DNA of 64,000 nucleotides from Desmodus rotundus (Eukaryota > Chordata > Mammalia > Chiroptera > Phyllostomidae). The stretch is from NCBI RefSeq assembly GCF_022682495.2, contig NC_071396.1, positions 24,115,735 through 24,179,734 on the forward strand. The letters run 5' to 3'. Of this stretch, positions 1 through 12,000 are shown one piece after another (position 1 is the stretch's first letter; every line of letters starts with the position of its first letter). A program made the position numbers and the translations under genes. Under the pieces are notes generated by a model. The model was not told where the DNA came from, did not search any database, and worked only from the letters and a program-made list of their open reading frames with translations.

Positions 1-60
1 GGCGGCGGTGCGACCCAGCGGACAGGTGCGCGGTACGGGGCTGCGTCCGGCCCGGGGCGC
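1..60 (-). other. GREM2: GREM2 3' UTR, partial
   Basis: These bases follow the GREM2 stop codon on the minus strand and run off the window edge. They are GC-rich like the coding exon. No polyadenylation signal is visible, so most of the 3' UTR must lie outside the window. Confidence 0.8.
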
Positions 61-567
61 TCAGTGCTTGTCTGAGTCGCTCAGGTTCACGGACATGCAC
101 CGGCACTGCTTGACCTTCTGGATTTTCTTGAGTCGGAAGGGAGGGTCCAGCCCAGGACACTCGAGCTCCACGAGGACCGAGGTGACACGCTGGGGCTTGC
201 AGAAGGCGCAGGACTGGAAGGACTCCTCCTCCTTCCTCACGTGGCGCGGGATGTAGAAGGAGTTGCACTGGCCATAGCAGAAGCGGTTGAGGACCGTGCG
301 GCTGCGACAGCCCTCCTCGCTCACCGTCTGCCGCAGCGGCTGCGTCTTGCACCAGTCACTCTTCAGGTACTTGCGCTCGGTGACCACCAGGGCCTCCTGG
401 CTGGAGGCCAGCACCTCCTTGATTTGGTGCTGCCATCGCTCCGAGTTGTTGCTGCTGCCGTCCTTGTAGGGCGAGGGGATGGCCCCGGCCGGCCGGTTCT
501 TCCTGGCATCTCCCGCTTTTACCAGCGCGGCCACCAGGAACAAGGACAGGCAAAGCTTCCAGAGCAT
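61..567 (-). CDS. GREM2: Gremlin-2 (PRDC), DAN-family secreted BMP antagonist, complete coding sequence
   Basis: The frame encodes 168 residues, the usual GREM2 length, from an ATG at 565-567 to a TGA at 61-63. Residues 1-21 look like a signal peptide (hydrophobic core LSLFLVAALV). A basic N-terminal stretch (ARKNRPAG) follows, then a helical segment around 43-66 and the DAN cystine-knot domain from about 73 to 157. Nine cysteines are visible: C73, C87, C97, C101, C120, C123, C137, C155 and C157. In the known GREM2 fold eight form the knot and finger disulfides and C120 is unpaired. Possible N-glycosylation sequons are N40-N-S and N161-L-S. The family binds BMP2/BMP4-type ligands outside the cell and blocks their receptors; the basic run near 147-153 fits heparin binding. 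The sequence is near-identical to what I know of mammalian GREM2, with differences concentrated in the signal peptide. The start is the only Met before the signal sequence and sits one base inside the exon. No frame damage is seen. Confidence 0.98.
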   Translation of the reverse strand: MLWKLCLSLFLVAALVKAGDARKNRPAGAIPSPYKDGSSNNSERWQHQIKEVLASSQEALVVTERKYLKSDWCKTQPLRQTVSEEGCRSRTVLNRFCYGQCNSFYIPRHVRKEEESFQSCAFCKPQRVTSVLVELECPGLDPPFRLKKIQKVKQCRCMSVNLSDSDKH

Positions 568-568
568 C

Positions 569-592
569 CTGCAATGAGAAAAGAGTTAGAGG
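569..592 (-). promoter_or_regulatory. GREM2: GREM2 intron 1 splice acceptor with polypyrimidine tract and likely branch point
   Basis: On the minus strand the ATG is preceded by one exonic G (568) and then by a TTCTCATTGCAG acceptor, with the AG at 570-569. A pyrimidine-rich tract (CTCTTTTCTC) lies just upstream. A CTAAC box occupies 589-585, with the likely branch adenosine at 586, about 17 nt from the intron end. This fits the known structure of GREM2, where the whole coding sequence lies in exon 2 behind a non-coding exon 1. It also explains why no upstream coding exon is present. Confidence 0.85.
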
Positions 593-626
593 GGTTGGTT
601 GGGAGAGCTGATAGCGTGCGGCATCG

Positions 627-846
627 CTTACCTTTTTTATTTTTTAATCCTCACCACAGGGTATGTTTATTGATTTTAGAGAGAGAGGAAGAGGGAGAGA
701 GAGAGACAGACAGAGAAACATCAATCGGTTGCCTCCCATACCTGCCCCACCAGGGATCGAACCACAATTTATGTTTGCGCCCTGACCTGGGATGGAACCT
801 GCAACCCTTTGGTGTAACTGCTCAACGGACCCAGCCACCCACCGAC
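627..846 (-). mobile_element. Ves-type bat SINE, same orientation as GREM2
   Basis: Read on the minus strand this is a tRNA-derived SINE: a degraded tRNA-like head near 846, the body with the 'gtcagggc/gggttgca'-type motifs of the bat family, a CT-rich stretch (complement of the GA run at 680-715) and an A-rich tail whose complement is the T run at 627-643. The distinctive AATCCTCACC motif next to the tail is also seen, complemented, in the copy at 40787. Its 3' tail ends only about 55 bp upstream of the GREM2 acceptor. No clear target-site duplication was found. Confidence 0.8.
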
Positions 847-1189
847 TAGAGCAGGTTTTTCCTTTTCAATGTTGTATGGTTTTATTAGGAGGCGCTGCAG
901 TCAGGCGGGTGAGGCTGGCGGCTGGGTGCCCAGGGGCAGGCCGACATGGGAAGTGGTTGGTAAACACTCAGAGACAGCAATGGAGAGACCCTAGACACTG
1001 CCTGGAAGGCAAGGATGTGGACAAACTCATACCACACTTGGAAAACACACACTCGTTGAACAACTATGGAGAATTGCAAAGCAAAGTCTGTTAAAATTAG
1101 CTCAAGCCAGTTTGCCCAAGTACCAGTGACAGTCCCTACCCAGCACGCACTGCGTTTCAGTATGTCGTCCCAAGTGCCCTGCGCGTCTA

Positions 1190-1350
1190 TCTCATTAGAT
1201 CCTCCAAGCAGCCTTCAGTGGAAGGGGTGTTGCTTTTTATCCCCATTTTATGGTGAAGGAAACTGAGACCCACAAAAGTTAAGGACTTTGCCCAAGGTCA
1301 TGCAATTACGAAGTAATGGCCCAGGATGTGGAGCCAGGCATCTGCTTGCA
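1190..1350 (-). repeat. MIR SINE, degraded
   Basis: The plus strand reads as the complement of MIR: 'atccccattttatggtgaaggaaactgagacc', then 'ttgcccaaggtcatgcaa' and 'gtggagccaggca', in the MIR order. It is an ancient mammalian tRNA-derived SINE with no function implied. Confidence 0.65.
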
Positions 1351-2224
1351 GAGCCATCAAAATAAACCACTAGACACGGATTTGCTCAGGAAAAGTAATA
1401 AAAGGCAAGGGCAAGATGAGCATGGCTCACAAGTGTCTAAAAATCAGTATAAAATTTACAAATGACACAGCTTAGGGAAATTAATATTTGCACATCGTGG
1501 CTCTGTTTACAAATAATAAATAGCACTCAGCACCTGCAAGAAGATAGTCAAGCAATTCAAAGGAGTCGTGAGTTAGATTCTGGCAGTGGAAACCGCCTCC
1601 CAGCTGTGAGTTACGAAATGCCCACGGCTGTCTGCGAACTGCCCTCGGCCCCTGCAGCGCGGACCCACTGAGTAGTGGGTTACGCTTCGTCTGTGTACTT
1701 GGGGACCAGGACGCAAGTCCAGCAAACACTTGATGGTGGGAACTAGATCGAAGCTATTCTTACTCTAAACCACGTCTTGGAGGGAGCAGAGCAGCCTGAC
1801 CAACAGATGGACCTCAAAGTTTAATCAGCGGTTTTCACAGGTACATTATTTTCATGAATACCCTTAAGGGACAACAATACCCTCAACAGAGACGATCCTT
1901 ACCTCTTTTACAAGTGGATCTCTCACGTTCACCTTGGAATCCTCATCACCATCACATTCACATAGTCATTCCCGCCCTGTGCATTTTACCACTCACAGAA
2001 CGCATGGGACTCTGACATGTGCACCCAGAGCAGCATGTAAAGTAACATTATATATGGAAAGCATATATAGCTATAAAGTGTATATTAGTTATAACGTACA
2101 TAGCAGGCATAAACATACAGAACGGCGAACATTTAATATTAAATACATTAAGCTCCTCGCATTATTAAGATGTCTTAAATATATTCACGCTAATGGTGAC
2201 AGTTAATGTGTATTGGTGCTCACA

Positions 2225-2405
2225 ATACATCAGACACTGAGGCAGTTTTCCTTCCAAGAATAAAAATCACTATCAGTGTTTTATGACCTAGGCATTATTA
2301 TTTCCTTTATTTTATGGAGGAGGAAACCAAGGGATTGAGAGGCTACCTAACATTCTAAGATCACACAGCCAGTGAATTGGAGTCCATGCACCCTGGCTCC
2401 AGGTG
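2225..2405 (-). repeat. MIR SINE, degraded
   Basis: It shows the MIR core in antisense: 'cattattatttcc', 'gaggaggaaaccaaggg', 'gatcacacagccagtga' and 'ccctggctcc' in order. It is diverged, as expected for an ancient element. Confidence 0.65.
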
Positions 2406-2478
2406 AGTAGAGTGAGTTGCTCCTCGGTTAAAAATATTTGGCTTAAAATATCTAAGCTACATAGATAGCTTGCTAGCT

Positions 2479-2570
2479 AGATGGCCCAAAGGTGTAAACT
2501 TGCAGTTATAAGATAAATAGGTTCTGGGGATGTAATGTGCAGCATAAGAACATCTAATCTAAACCATTTC
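2479..2570 (+). repeat. L1 3' UTR fragment
   Basis: The stretch 'gtgtaaacttgcagttataagataaatagg' followed by 'ctggggatgtaatgtgcagcat' is the L1 3' UTR motif. It is also seen at 57450-57500 in this window. Confidence 0.55.
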
Positions 2571-2699
2571 CCTGTGTCACTGTCAGTCCTCTGAGACACA
2601 AGAGGCTTTTGCACGTCACCAGCAGATAATTCCTTCGTCAAGCATTTGTTGATACTTAATCTAGAGCAAGCCCTGTGATAAGCCTCATGAATTCCAGCA

Positions 2700-3190
2700 C
2701 CTCCCTCCGAGACAAAGTTCTTCCAGGGTCCGAAGAGCCCTTCCAGGATGTGCCCTCCCCACCCTCATCTCATGGGGCCTTCTCACCCACTCCGCCTCCT
2801 TGCTCACACTGAGTGTGCTCAGCATTCTTCTGCTCTAGAGCCTTTCGTTGCCTTTCCCCCAGAAGTGTATGCCCCCACCCCACGCCTGGCCTCCTCCCAC
2901 ACAGCCTTCAAGTCCTTGTTTAATTGTCACCTGCTAGGGAGGCCTGAGTGGGTAACTTCACCACAACCCTGACATTCACTGACTCCTTCCCTGCTTTTTT
3001 CACTTTTTTTTTTTGTATTTAATGATCTCTTATTTTTTTCTTTTTGTACTGCCTGACCTCCCCCACTTACAGGAATCTAAGACCCAAGAGAGAAGACTGC
3101 CTCTTTTATTCATTGTTGTAGCCCCTGCAGTTAGAACAGCCCTTGGTACGTAGTAGGAACTCAGCAAATATGAGTTGAATGAAATGTGAA
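2700..3190 (+). repeat. L2 LINE 3' end
   Basis: The order of motifs matches L2: 'ccttcaagtccttgtttaattgtcacctgctaggga', later 'tcccccacttacaggaatctaag', then 'gtagcccctgcagttagaacagcccttggta' and the terminal 'tagtaggaactcagcaaatatgagttgaatga'. It is heavily diverged. The small open frame at 2748-2972 lies inside it and is not a gene. Confidence 0.6.
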
Positions 3191-3289
3191 TGCCACGTGT
3201 TCACGGCCTTCAACAAGCTTGTGATTAAGAAGAGAGAGGAAGGCATGCCAATGGCAGTGGGACAGTTACACAGGAACAGTGGCTTGGCT

Positions 3290-3465
3290 GTTCTGGTGGT
3301 GACCCTGGGTCCAGTAACATCTGCATCACTTGGGGTATCTTAGAACGTAGATTCCTGAGCTCCACCCTGCAACATGCCGAATCAGGAGAGTTGGGATGGA
3401 GTTTCAGATCTATATTTTAAAGAAATGCTTCAGGTGATTTCCATGGGTACCAATGACCCCAGGGG
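3290..3465. repeat. MER5-like hAT remnant
   Basis: It contains 'gtaacatctgcatcacttggg', 'agattcctgagctccacc', 'gccgaatcaggag' and 'aaatgcttcaggtgatttcc' in the order of MER5A, a non-autonomous hAT DNA transposon. Diverged. Confidence 0.55.
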
Positions 3466-5880
3466 ATAGTGAGGATTCAGAGAAAGAGCATCAGTTCTTC
3501 CTGGAGAGGGAGCAGGAGATGCCTGAGAAGCATCTCTTAAAGTCCGAATAGGAGTCCTCTAGGGGAAAGAGCAGGAGTTAGGTAAATGGAGGGGACGTGG
3601 GCAAGGGAAGCCAAACAACTGAGAGCAGTAGAGGAAAAAAAAAAAAAAAACAAGGGAAGCTTTTCTTTTTCAGAAACATTTTGTCCAACACAATTATTGA
3701 AATTTTAAGGCTGAGTTTTTAAAGGGCTGTTCTCATGCTTCCTTAGTTCCACACACGAAGTGTCACATAAAAAATGGCCGTGCTTCCAGCCGGCTCATGG
3801 CAAGCATCGGGTATTGGACCTGCTCAGTTTACATGGCTTATTATATTTGCAGAATGATTTGTGATCTCAATAGCCTCTTAAAAAGAAAGTATGTTGGTTC
3901 CATTTTAGTAATTTCCGAGGTTATTAACGTTCTGAGTAAACACAACCAAGAAATTTGCAAGTCCCCGCCAGGAAAGATTTACAGAATCAGCCTGTTCCTC
4001 AACTCCGAGTTCCAGTAACAGCTTCGCATGCATCTTTGATAGGTCCAGAAATGCATGCCTTCCCTCAACAGTCCCTAGGTGTTGTCAGGGAGAACAGAGC
4101 TGAAACACGTTCAGATCGATTTGGGGCAAAAACTCTTGGAATCAACAGTCTTAGATGTGGCGATTAACAGCATGCATTCTCCGAACGCTTTAAAACAATT
4201 TCAAAACATCTGGCAGTCACCCTTAGAAGTCATGCCTTGTAAGAACCTAAGCAGGAAAGCAAACTTCCTATTTTCAGGACCCAGAAGGAGGCTAATGGAA
4301 GCTAAATAGGGAGGCTTTCTCTCTTTCTCTCCCTACATCCTGTTTCTTTTCTCTCTCCCACACAGCGACAGTAAGGTTGCCAAGGATCGGGCACCTCGGT
4401 GTCAGGAAAGGTATGTGGGCAAGAGGTATCTCGCTGCGGTGACGGTTAGGGCACTAAGGCTATTGAGCCCTGAGTCGTGTGGGGTTCACCTAAGGAGAGA
4501 ATGTGCGTGCCTCTCTTTTACTCACCCATCACCCATACAAAGGTCAGCGGCCCCACCTCAATCACGCTGCTACTCAGAGAAACAAATGACATACAATGAA
4601 CCCCTCACAGACACTGTCACAACTGCCAGTAATGACAGCAAATAGATACTTCACTCTACCTTCCTTTCTTGTGTTTGGGTTGTATCACAAGAAACTTGTA
4701 ATTAAGTCCTGTTGGTTTTATTAAATATCTTTATGGCCTAACAATCTTGTGAATTTGCAAGGGCTGCCAGGGCTGTAAAAGCTGATGGGCTAAGCAGACG
4801 CGGTTGGTCAAAGTTGGATGTGCACAGAGAGAGGTAGTGGAAGCACTTTCCGCCTAAGCGCACGCCCTAGGCCTTTGTAGGTACTGGAACAAGGGCTGCA
4901 CAGGCCACAGAAGTCTAGTATTTAGGCAGCTGTAGAATAACTGTCCCTTTCTGTCCCTTCTTAGAAGTGTCAAGGGGCAGGGTCTCATTTCTAGGAAAGA
5001 GTATGGCAGTGCCAAACCATCCTGGCCAAAGATCTATGTAAGCAAGCAAAGGCCAGGGGTACAGCCAAACTGATGAACTTGCTCCAGAGGGACCTTGTTG
5101 AGTTGTAGAGGTCAGGTCAAGGCAGCACTGGGCATGCATGAGTGGTGGTTGGGAGGGAGCTCAAAGGTGCTCTGTGACCTGAGAATTGTAGGGCATCCGT
5201 GGAGGGTTGACGGGAAACACCCAGGGCTGATGAATGGCAGACATATGTGGGATAAACTTGTTCCCACAGCCCAAGTGAAAACAGAATCAAAATCGAGTAA
5301 AAATCCCCCAACAAAACCCCCAACAGTGTTAGGATTCAGAGATTATATATATATGTATATATTTTTACTTTTACTACTAGAGCCTCAACAAGCAGAGGTC
5401 CTTCATTCATGACTTGGATTCGTGGAGGGTGGCAGGCTAGCTCCGGATCTGCATGTGGATGTTCCTGAGCCCCTGCATCATCCTCTTTGCCTGAGATTGC
5501 TTGTCTGCTGAAGCCACTTACCTTTAGCAATGGCAGACTACGGTCAGCTATGAGCCACAGGCTAACACCAACCCCAGGTCTGTTTTTCTACATAACGTAT
5601 TTAACACAGCCACGCCCATTTACTTACATTTTTGTCTACACAGTGAGTAGCGGGGACACAGACCATATTGCATACCAAGTGAAAAATATTTAGTGTCTGG
5701 CCTTTTACAGAAAATTTGTGCCAAATCCTGCTCCCGACTGTCCCTGTCCAATACAGTCATGTTTCCAACGCAGTCCGTTTAGCTTTGAGCTCTTTTGCTC
5801 GAAAAGGAGCTTTGAGTTTTAAAATCTCTAACAATGAAACACTTCAACCATAGAGCAAGACAGAACATACAACAGACCCC
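3466..5880. other. Intronic sequence with no recognised gene
   Basis: Mostly single-copy-looking DNA with short open frames only. A poly-A run lies at 3633-3650, a pyrimidine stretch at about 4313-4362 and a short TA-rich microsatellite at 5343-5363. No coding signature or RNA gene was recognised. Confidence 0.5.
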
Positions 5881-6600
5881 ATGTACCCGCCACCAAGATA
5901 AACACAGTATTATTATTTCGCGTCTTCCTTTTGCAATCTCCTTCTGTTTTGAAACAAACAACACAATACAGGTAAGGCTACGGTTTCACTCTCCCATCAC
6001 TGCCCTCACCTCGCGGGGATGACCAGCATCCGGAAGCTGGTAAACGTCACGCCTGTGAGTGCTTGTCCACTCTTGCTGCTTATGTGTTATGTGTGAGGAC
6101 GTGTGTGTGTGCGTGTGGGTGCGTGTGCATATTCGACCTTCAGATAAATAGTACCATATTATTCTTCTGCAGATTTTTAATTCAGTAATAGGTGTTTGAG
6201 ATTTTATACATGTGGATATTTTTAGAAGGAGGCTATCCATCTCCACTGCCGAATATTAAAGCACAGAGTATGCGTTCACCTTACTGAGGGACAGCTGATT
6301 GCTTCTACATTTTCACTATGGCCAATGATGCCACACTGAACTTTTGTTTATGTTTATGCCCCTGTGTTGGAGTTTTTCTAGAGGAGACCCCCAAAAGTGG
6401 AATGCTGAGTCATAGGGTATGTACAACTTGAGCCTGGCTAAGTTTCTCCAGCTTATTTTCCAAGTGTTTATACCAGTATCCTCTCCCCGGGGTGGTATCT
6501 GAGTGGCCACCGCTGCATATGCTTGCTCACATTTGGTGTTACCACATGTATTTCTTTTTTTTTTGCCTTTGTGAAAAACTGTTAATAGCATCTTCTTATT
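5880..6600 (-). repeat. Old LINE-1 fragment, antisense
   Basis: Several short blocks match the complement of an old L1: 'ttgcttctacattttcactatgg', 'caatgatgccacactgaac', 'agaggagacccccaaaagtggaatgctgagtcatagggtatg' and 'tttctccagcttattttccaagtg'. A GT-rich tract lies at 6099-6128. Strongly diverged, so the exact family is uncertain. Confidence 0.45.
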
Positions 6601-8109
6601 ATTTTCATTTGTAGCTCTCTAGCTACAAGGGAGTTGATCACCAAGCTCAAATGCAGGAGTTGTGTGCTGAGAAAAAATGATTATAACTTATTTGAAGTTA
6701 AAGAGAGAAATTAAAATACTAGGAAAGGAAAAATAAGAAGTACTAACCATAAATCTTCTGAACTGTCAGGAGAACAGGAAGTAGCTTGCAACTTCAAAGC
6801 AGAATAATCAGGGCATTCCACGTGACTCAGAAGTTTGAAATGCAAAGGGATTCATTTACTTTTCCAAGGGGCATGCCTGAGTGGAACATCGACTGTCATT
6901 TTGTTCCAGAAGTTTATTTTCATCTGGAAAAATTATGTTTTTCTAAAAAGGTTTTCAACCAAAGAAGAAGTGATACTATCATTACTTACTTTGACTTCTG
7001 GATAGCAAGTATATCATTTGGGAATTTGTAATCAGAGTTCTTAATCTTTGGAGAGATCGTTGGGGTAAATGCAGTCTGGGAAATGTAACACTGAAGCAAA
7101 ATGGCAGCGAAGCATTACGTTAAATAAGAAAACCAGGGATGCAAGATAGTGGCAGAGTAGGTGGAAGCTACACTAACCTCCTCCCAGGACCAAACCGGAA
7201 TTACAACTAAATTATAGAAAAAAAATCATCCTGCATAACCAACTGAACATAAGCTGGAGAGAAGCCTTGTAACTGAGGACTTATGGAAGAGACCACACCA
7301 CCACAGTGAGACTGTGGGGAAATGCGGAGGTGTGAGAAGGCTGGCTGGGTTCCCATGGGTGGCAGCTGAAGTTTCCAAAGGGATATTTCAGTGGCTGGGG
7401 CTGGGGGAGCTCCTCAGCCTAAGGAAAAGAACCCAAGTAACATCCAGCTGTGAAAAGCAACACAGTTTCTGCCCACCAGGGAAAGGCAACTAGAGACACA
7501 GAGAGACTCATATAGGGCCAACACACAAAATTTCATTTGCAACCACTTACTCTGGGCTCCAGCAGAGGGAAGGCAGAGCAGACTAGAGATATGGGGGGAG
7601 ATTTTGGGGTTGCTGGCTCTGGAGAGAGAGCTTGAAGGGTCAGCCGCCAGGATCCCTGTGCTCAGTCACTTCCCATACTGGAGAAGTCATCTTACTCTGG
7701 CAGAGCACTCCCCTCCATTCGGCATCAGCCCTGAGGGAAGCAATAGCCCCACCCACAGGAATGCCTCTCCCTCAACCCTGTGGAGCTTAAGCTGAGCTGC
7801 TGGAGCACAGCTGGAGCTACGACAGTGGTAAAGCTGAACATAAAGCCTGCGAGAGAAGGAGTTTCCCTAGGAGCTCTGAGATTTTAGCTGACGCTCCCCT
7901 GGGCCAGGTGCTGGAAAGCCAATCTTGGTGCACAGCATTGTCCTTTCTGCACACACCCGGGCCCAGCGGAGGAAGCCAAAAGCTGTGGAACACTGATAGC
8001 TCCGAACAGGTTGTTCAGGGCCAGTCACAGGCAGCGTCTGACATGGGCTGCACTGGAGTTTTTGCATATCTACCTGATACATAGAAGCAAACACGAAGAG
8101 GCAGCCAAA

Positions 8110-9024
8110 ATGAGAAGACAAAGAAATAGGCCCCAAATATAAGACTAAGAGAATTTTCCAGAAGAACCAAATGAAATGGAGGCAAGCAATTTATCAGATA
8201 CAGAGTTTAGAGTAATGATTATAAGGATGCTCAACAGCATGAAAAAAGCCACTGAAACCATAAAAAAGAAACAGTCAGAAATAAAGAATACACTATCTGG
8301 AATAAATGATACACTGGAAGGAATAAACAGTGGGTTAGATGAAGCAGGGGACCACATCAGTGATTTGGAAGACAAGGTAGAAAAAAACACCCAAGCAAAG
8401 CAGCAGAAAGAAAAAAAGAATTAAAAAAAAATGAGGAGAGTTTTTAAAAAACCTTTGGGACAACATGAAGCATAACAACAGCCACATGACGGGAATACCA
8501 GAAGGAGAAGAGAATGAGCAAGGCATTGAAAACCTATTTGAAGAAATAATGACTCAAATCTTCCCTAACCTGGGAAGGAAAAAGACACAAGTCTGGGAAG
8601 CACAGACTCCCCAGCTAGATGGCCCACACCAAGGCACATCACAATTAAAATGACAAAGCTTAAAGACAAGGAGAAAATCTTAAAAGCAGCAAGAGAAAAG
8701 CAGTTGGTTAATAACAAGGGAGCTCTTATTAGATTGTCATCTGATTTCTCAACAGAAACATTTCAGGCCACAAGGGATTGCCCTGAAATATTCAAGATGA
8801 CGAAAAGTGAGGACCTACAACCAAGGCTACTTTACCCAGCAAGACTAGCATTTAAAATTGAAGGAAAAATAAAGAGCTTCCCAGACAAGGAAAAACTAAA
8901 GGACTTTGTTACCACCAAACCAGTACTGCAGCAAATGTTAAAGGGCTTGCTTGAAGAAGAAGAAGAAGAAGGTGAAGGAGAAGAAGAAACAGAGGAAAAT
9001 AGTTTAAAAATAAAATGGCAATAA
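8110..9024 (+). pseudogene. L1 ORF1 (RNA-binding nucleic-acid chaperone), broken
   Basis: The frame starts at an ATG at 8110 (MRRQRN) and meets a stop at 8140. It resumes with a NLSDTEFRVMIIRML motif and a coiled coil up to about 8420. A stop and frame shifts follow, a piece with PEGEENEQGIENLFEEIM at 8490-8560, and the C-terminal domain in the first frame at 8650-9024 (KDKEKILKAAREKQ, DLQPRLLYPARLAFKIEGK). ORF1p normally trimerises and coats L1 RNA in the cytoplasm. The end is unusual: a GAA microsatellite at 8954-8993 encodes a glutamate-rich tail. Product not expected. Confidence 0.85.
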
Positions 9025-12000
9025 ATACATATCTATCAGTAATCACTGTAAGTGTAAATGGCTTAATTGCTCCAATCAAAAGATATAGGGTAGCTGAATG
9101 GATAAGAAAACAAGACCCATATATATGCCATCTCCAAGACACCCACCTCAGAACAAAAGATACACACAGACTAAAAGTAAAGGGATGGAAAAAGATATTC
9201 CATGCAAATGGAAAGGAAAAAAAGCTGTTGTAGCAATACTTATATCAGACAAAATAGACTTGAAAACCAAAGCTATAAAAAGTAACAAAGAAGGACACTA
9301 CATAATGATCAAAGATATGACCCTAGGACATAACAAGAGGATATAACCCTAGTAAATATTTGCGCACCCAAACTAGGAGTACCAGGATATGTAAAGCAAA
9401 TCCTGATGGACATTAAGGGGAGATCAACAGAAATAGTCGCAGTAGGGGATATTAACATCCCATTTACTTCAATGAATAGACCTTCCAGACAGAAAATCAA
9501 CAAGGAGACAGCGACCTTAAGTGACACACTAATCAAGTGGATTTAATTGATAGCTACAGAGCATTTTACCCCAAAGCAGCAGAATATACATACTTTTCAA
9601 GTGCATACGGGGTGTTTTCTAGTTTAGACCATATGTTAAGACACAAAACAAGTCTCAATAAATTGAAGAAGATTGAAATATATCAAGCATCTTTTCTGCC
9701 CCAAATGTTGTGAAACTAGAAATCAGTCACAAGAAAACTGAAAAAATACACAAAGACATGGAAGCTAAACAACATGTTACTAAACAATAAATGGATCAAC
9801 AATGACATCAAAGAAGAAACCAAAAGATACTTTGAAACAAGTGAAAATGAAGGCACAACAACCCCAAATCTGTGGGACACAAGAAAAGCAATCCTAAGAG
9901 GGAAATTCATAGCATTACAGGTCTACCTCAAGAAACAAGAAAAAGCTCAAATAAACAATCTAACTTTACACTTAAAGGGACTTGAAAAAAAACAACAACA
10001 AACAAAGCCTAAAGTGAATCAAAGGAAGGAAATAATGAAGATCAGAGCAGAAATAAAAAAGGTAGGATTTTAAGAAATGACACAAAAGATCAATGAATCC
10101 GCCCATGCTGGTGTGGCTCAGTGGATTGAGTGCCAGACAGAACTAAAGGGTCGCCAGTTCAATTCCCAGTCAGGGCACATGCCTGGGTTGCAGGCCAGGT
10201 CCCCAGTAGGTGGTGCATGAGAGGCAACCACACATTGATGTTTCTCTCCCTCTCTTTCTCCTTCCCTTCCCCACTCTCTAAAAATAAATTAATAAAAATT
10301 CTTTTTTTAAAAAAGATCAATACATCCAAGAGCTGGTTCTTTGAAAAGATAAACAAGATTGACAAAGCTTTAACCAGACTCATCACAAAAAAGAGAATCA
10401 ACAAAATCAGAAATGAAGGGAGAGAAATAACAACTGACACCAAAGAAATACAAAGGATTGTAAAATATTATGAACAACTACATGCTAACAAATTGGACAA
10501 CCGGGATGAAATGGATAAATTCCTAGAAACATACTCCGAAACTTAATCAGGAAGAATAAGAGAATCTGAATAGACAGATTATAGCAGTGAAACTGAAGCA
10601 GTAATAAAAAAAACTCCCAACAAACAAAAGCCCTGGACCCGATGCCTTCACAGGTGAATTTCACCAAACATTCCAAAAAGAATGAACACTTCTCCTTCTC
10701 CAGCTATTTCAAAAAATCCAAGAGGAGGGAAGACTCCCAGGCTCATTTTCCAAGGCCAGTATTATCCTAATTCCAAAACCAGATAAAGATACTTCAAAAA
10801 AAAAAGAGAGAGAGAGAGAAAAAATAAGAGAAAAGAAAATTATAGGCCAATATCCCTGATGAACATAGATGCTAAAATCCTCAACAAAACATTAGCAAAC
10901 TGAACCATTATACATAAAGACTTATACACCACGATCAAGTGGGATTTATTCTGGGAATGCAAGGGTGGTACAACATTCACAAATCAATAAATGTGATGCT
11001 CCACAAAAACAAAATGAGGGTTATATACCACGTGATCGTATCAAGAGAGGCAGAAAAGCATTTGATAAAATCCAGCAACCACTTATGATAAAAACTCTCA
11101 GTAAAGTGGCAATGGAGGGAACATACCTAAACACAATAAAGGCCGTATGTGACAAACCCACTGCCAGGATCATACTCAATGGCCCAAAACTACCAGCGTC
11201 CCCCTTGAGATCATAAACAAGACAGGGATGTCCGCTTTCACTTCTTTTATTCGACAGAATACTGGAAGTCCTAGCCACAGCAATCAGACAAGAAGAAGAA
11301 ATAAAAAGCATCCAAGTTGGAAAGGAAGAAGTAAAACTGTCTTTATTTGTGGATGACATGATTCTGTGCATAAGAACCCTAAAGATTCCACCAAGAAACT
11401 ACTAGAACTGATACATGAATTCAATAATGCAGCAGGATACAAAATTAATATCCAGAAATGAGTAGCATTTTTGTATGCCGATAATGAACTACCAGAAAGG
11501 GAAATTTAAAAAGCCATCCCATTCTTAATTACTTCAAAAAGAATACCGTACCTAGGAATAAATCTATCCATGGATGTAAAAGGCCTGTACTCAGAAAATT
11601 ATAAGACACTGAAGAAAGAAACTGAAGAACATGCAGGTAAGTGGAAGCACATATGGTGTTCATGGATAGGAAGAATTAACATCATTAAAATGTCCATTCT
11701 ACCCAAAGCAATCTATAGATTCAATGCAATTCCTATCAAGATATCAATGATGTACTTAAAAGAACTAAAACAAATATTTCAAAAATTTATATGGAACCAC
11801 AAAAGGCCCCAAATAGCATCAGCGAACTTGAGAAAGAAGAACAAAGTTGGAGGAATCACACTACCTGGTATCAAACTATATTATAAGGCCATAATAATCA
11901 AAACAGCATGGTACTGACATAAAATCGGACACATAGATCAATGGAACAGAACAGAGAGCCCAGAAGTAAACCCACACTTTTTTAGTCAATTAATATTTGA

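Noticed and set aside
241..849. A 202-codon plus-strand open frame
   Set aside because: Its first half is the antisense of the GREM2 coding exon, which is GC-rich and so lacks stops. Its second half runs into a SINE. No domain is visible.
10114..10167. tRNA gene (A and B boxes)
   Set aside because: The boxes belong to the tRNA-derived head of a SINE; there is no cloverleaf or terminator. The same applies to the other SINE copies.
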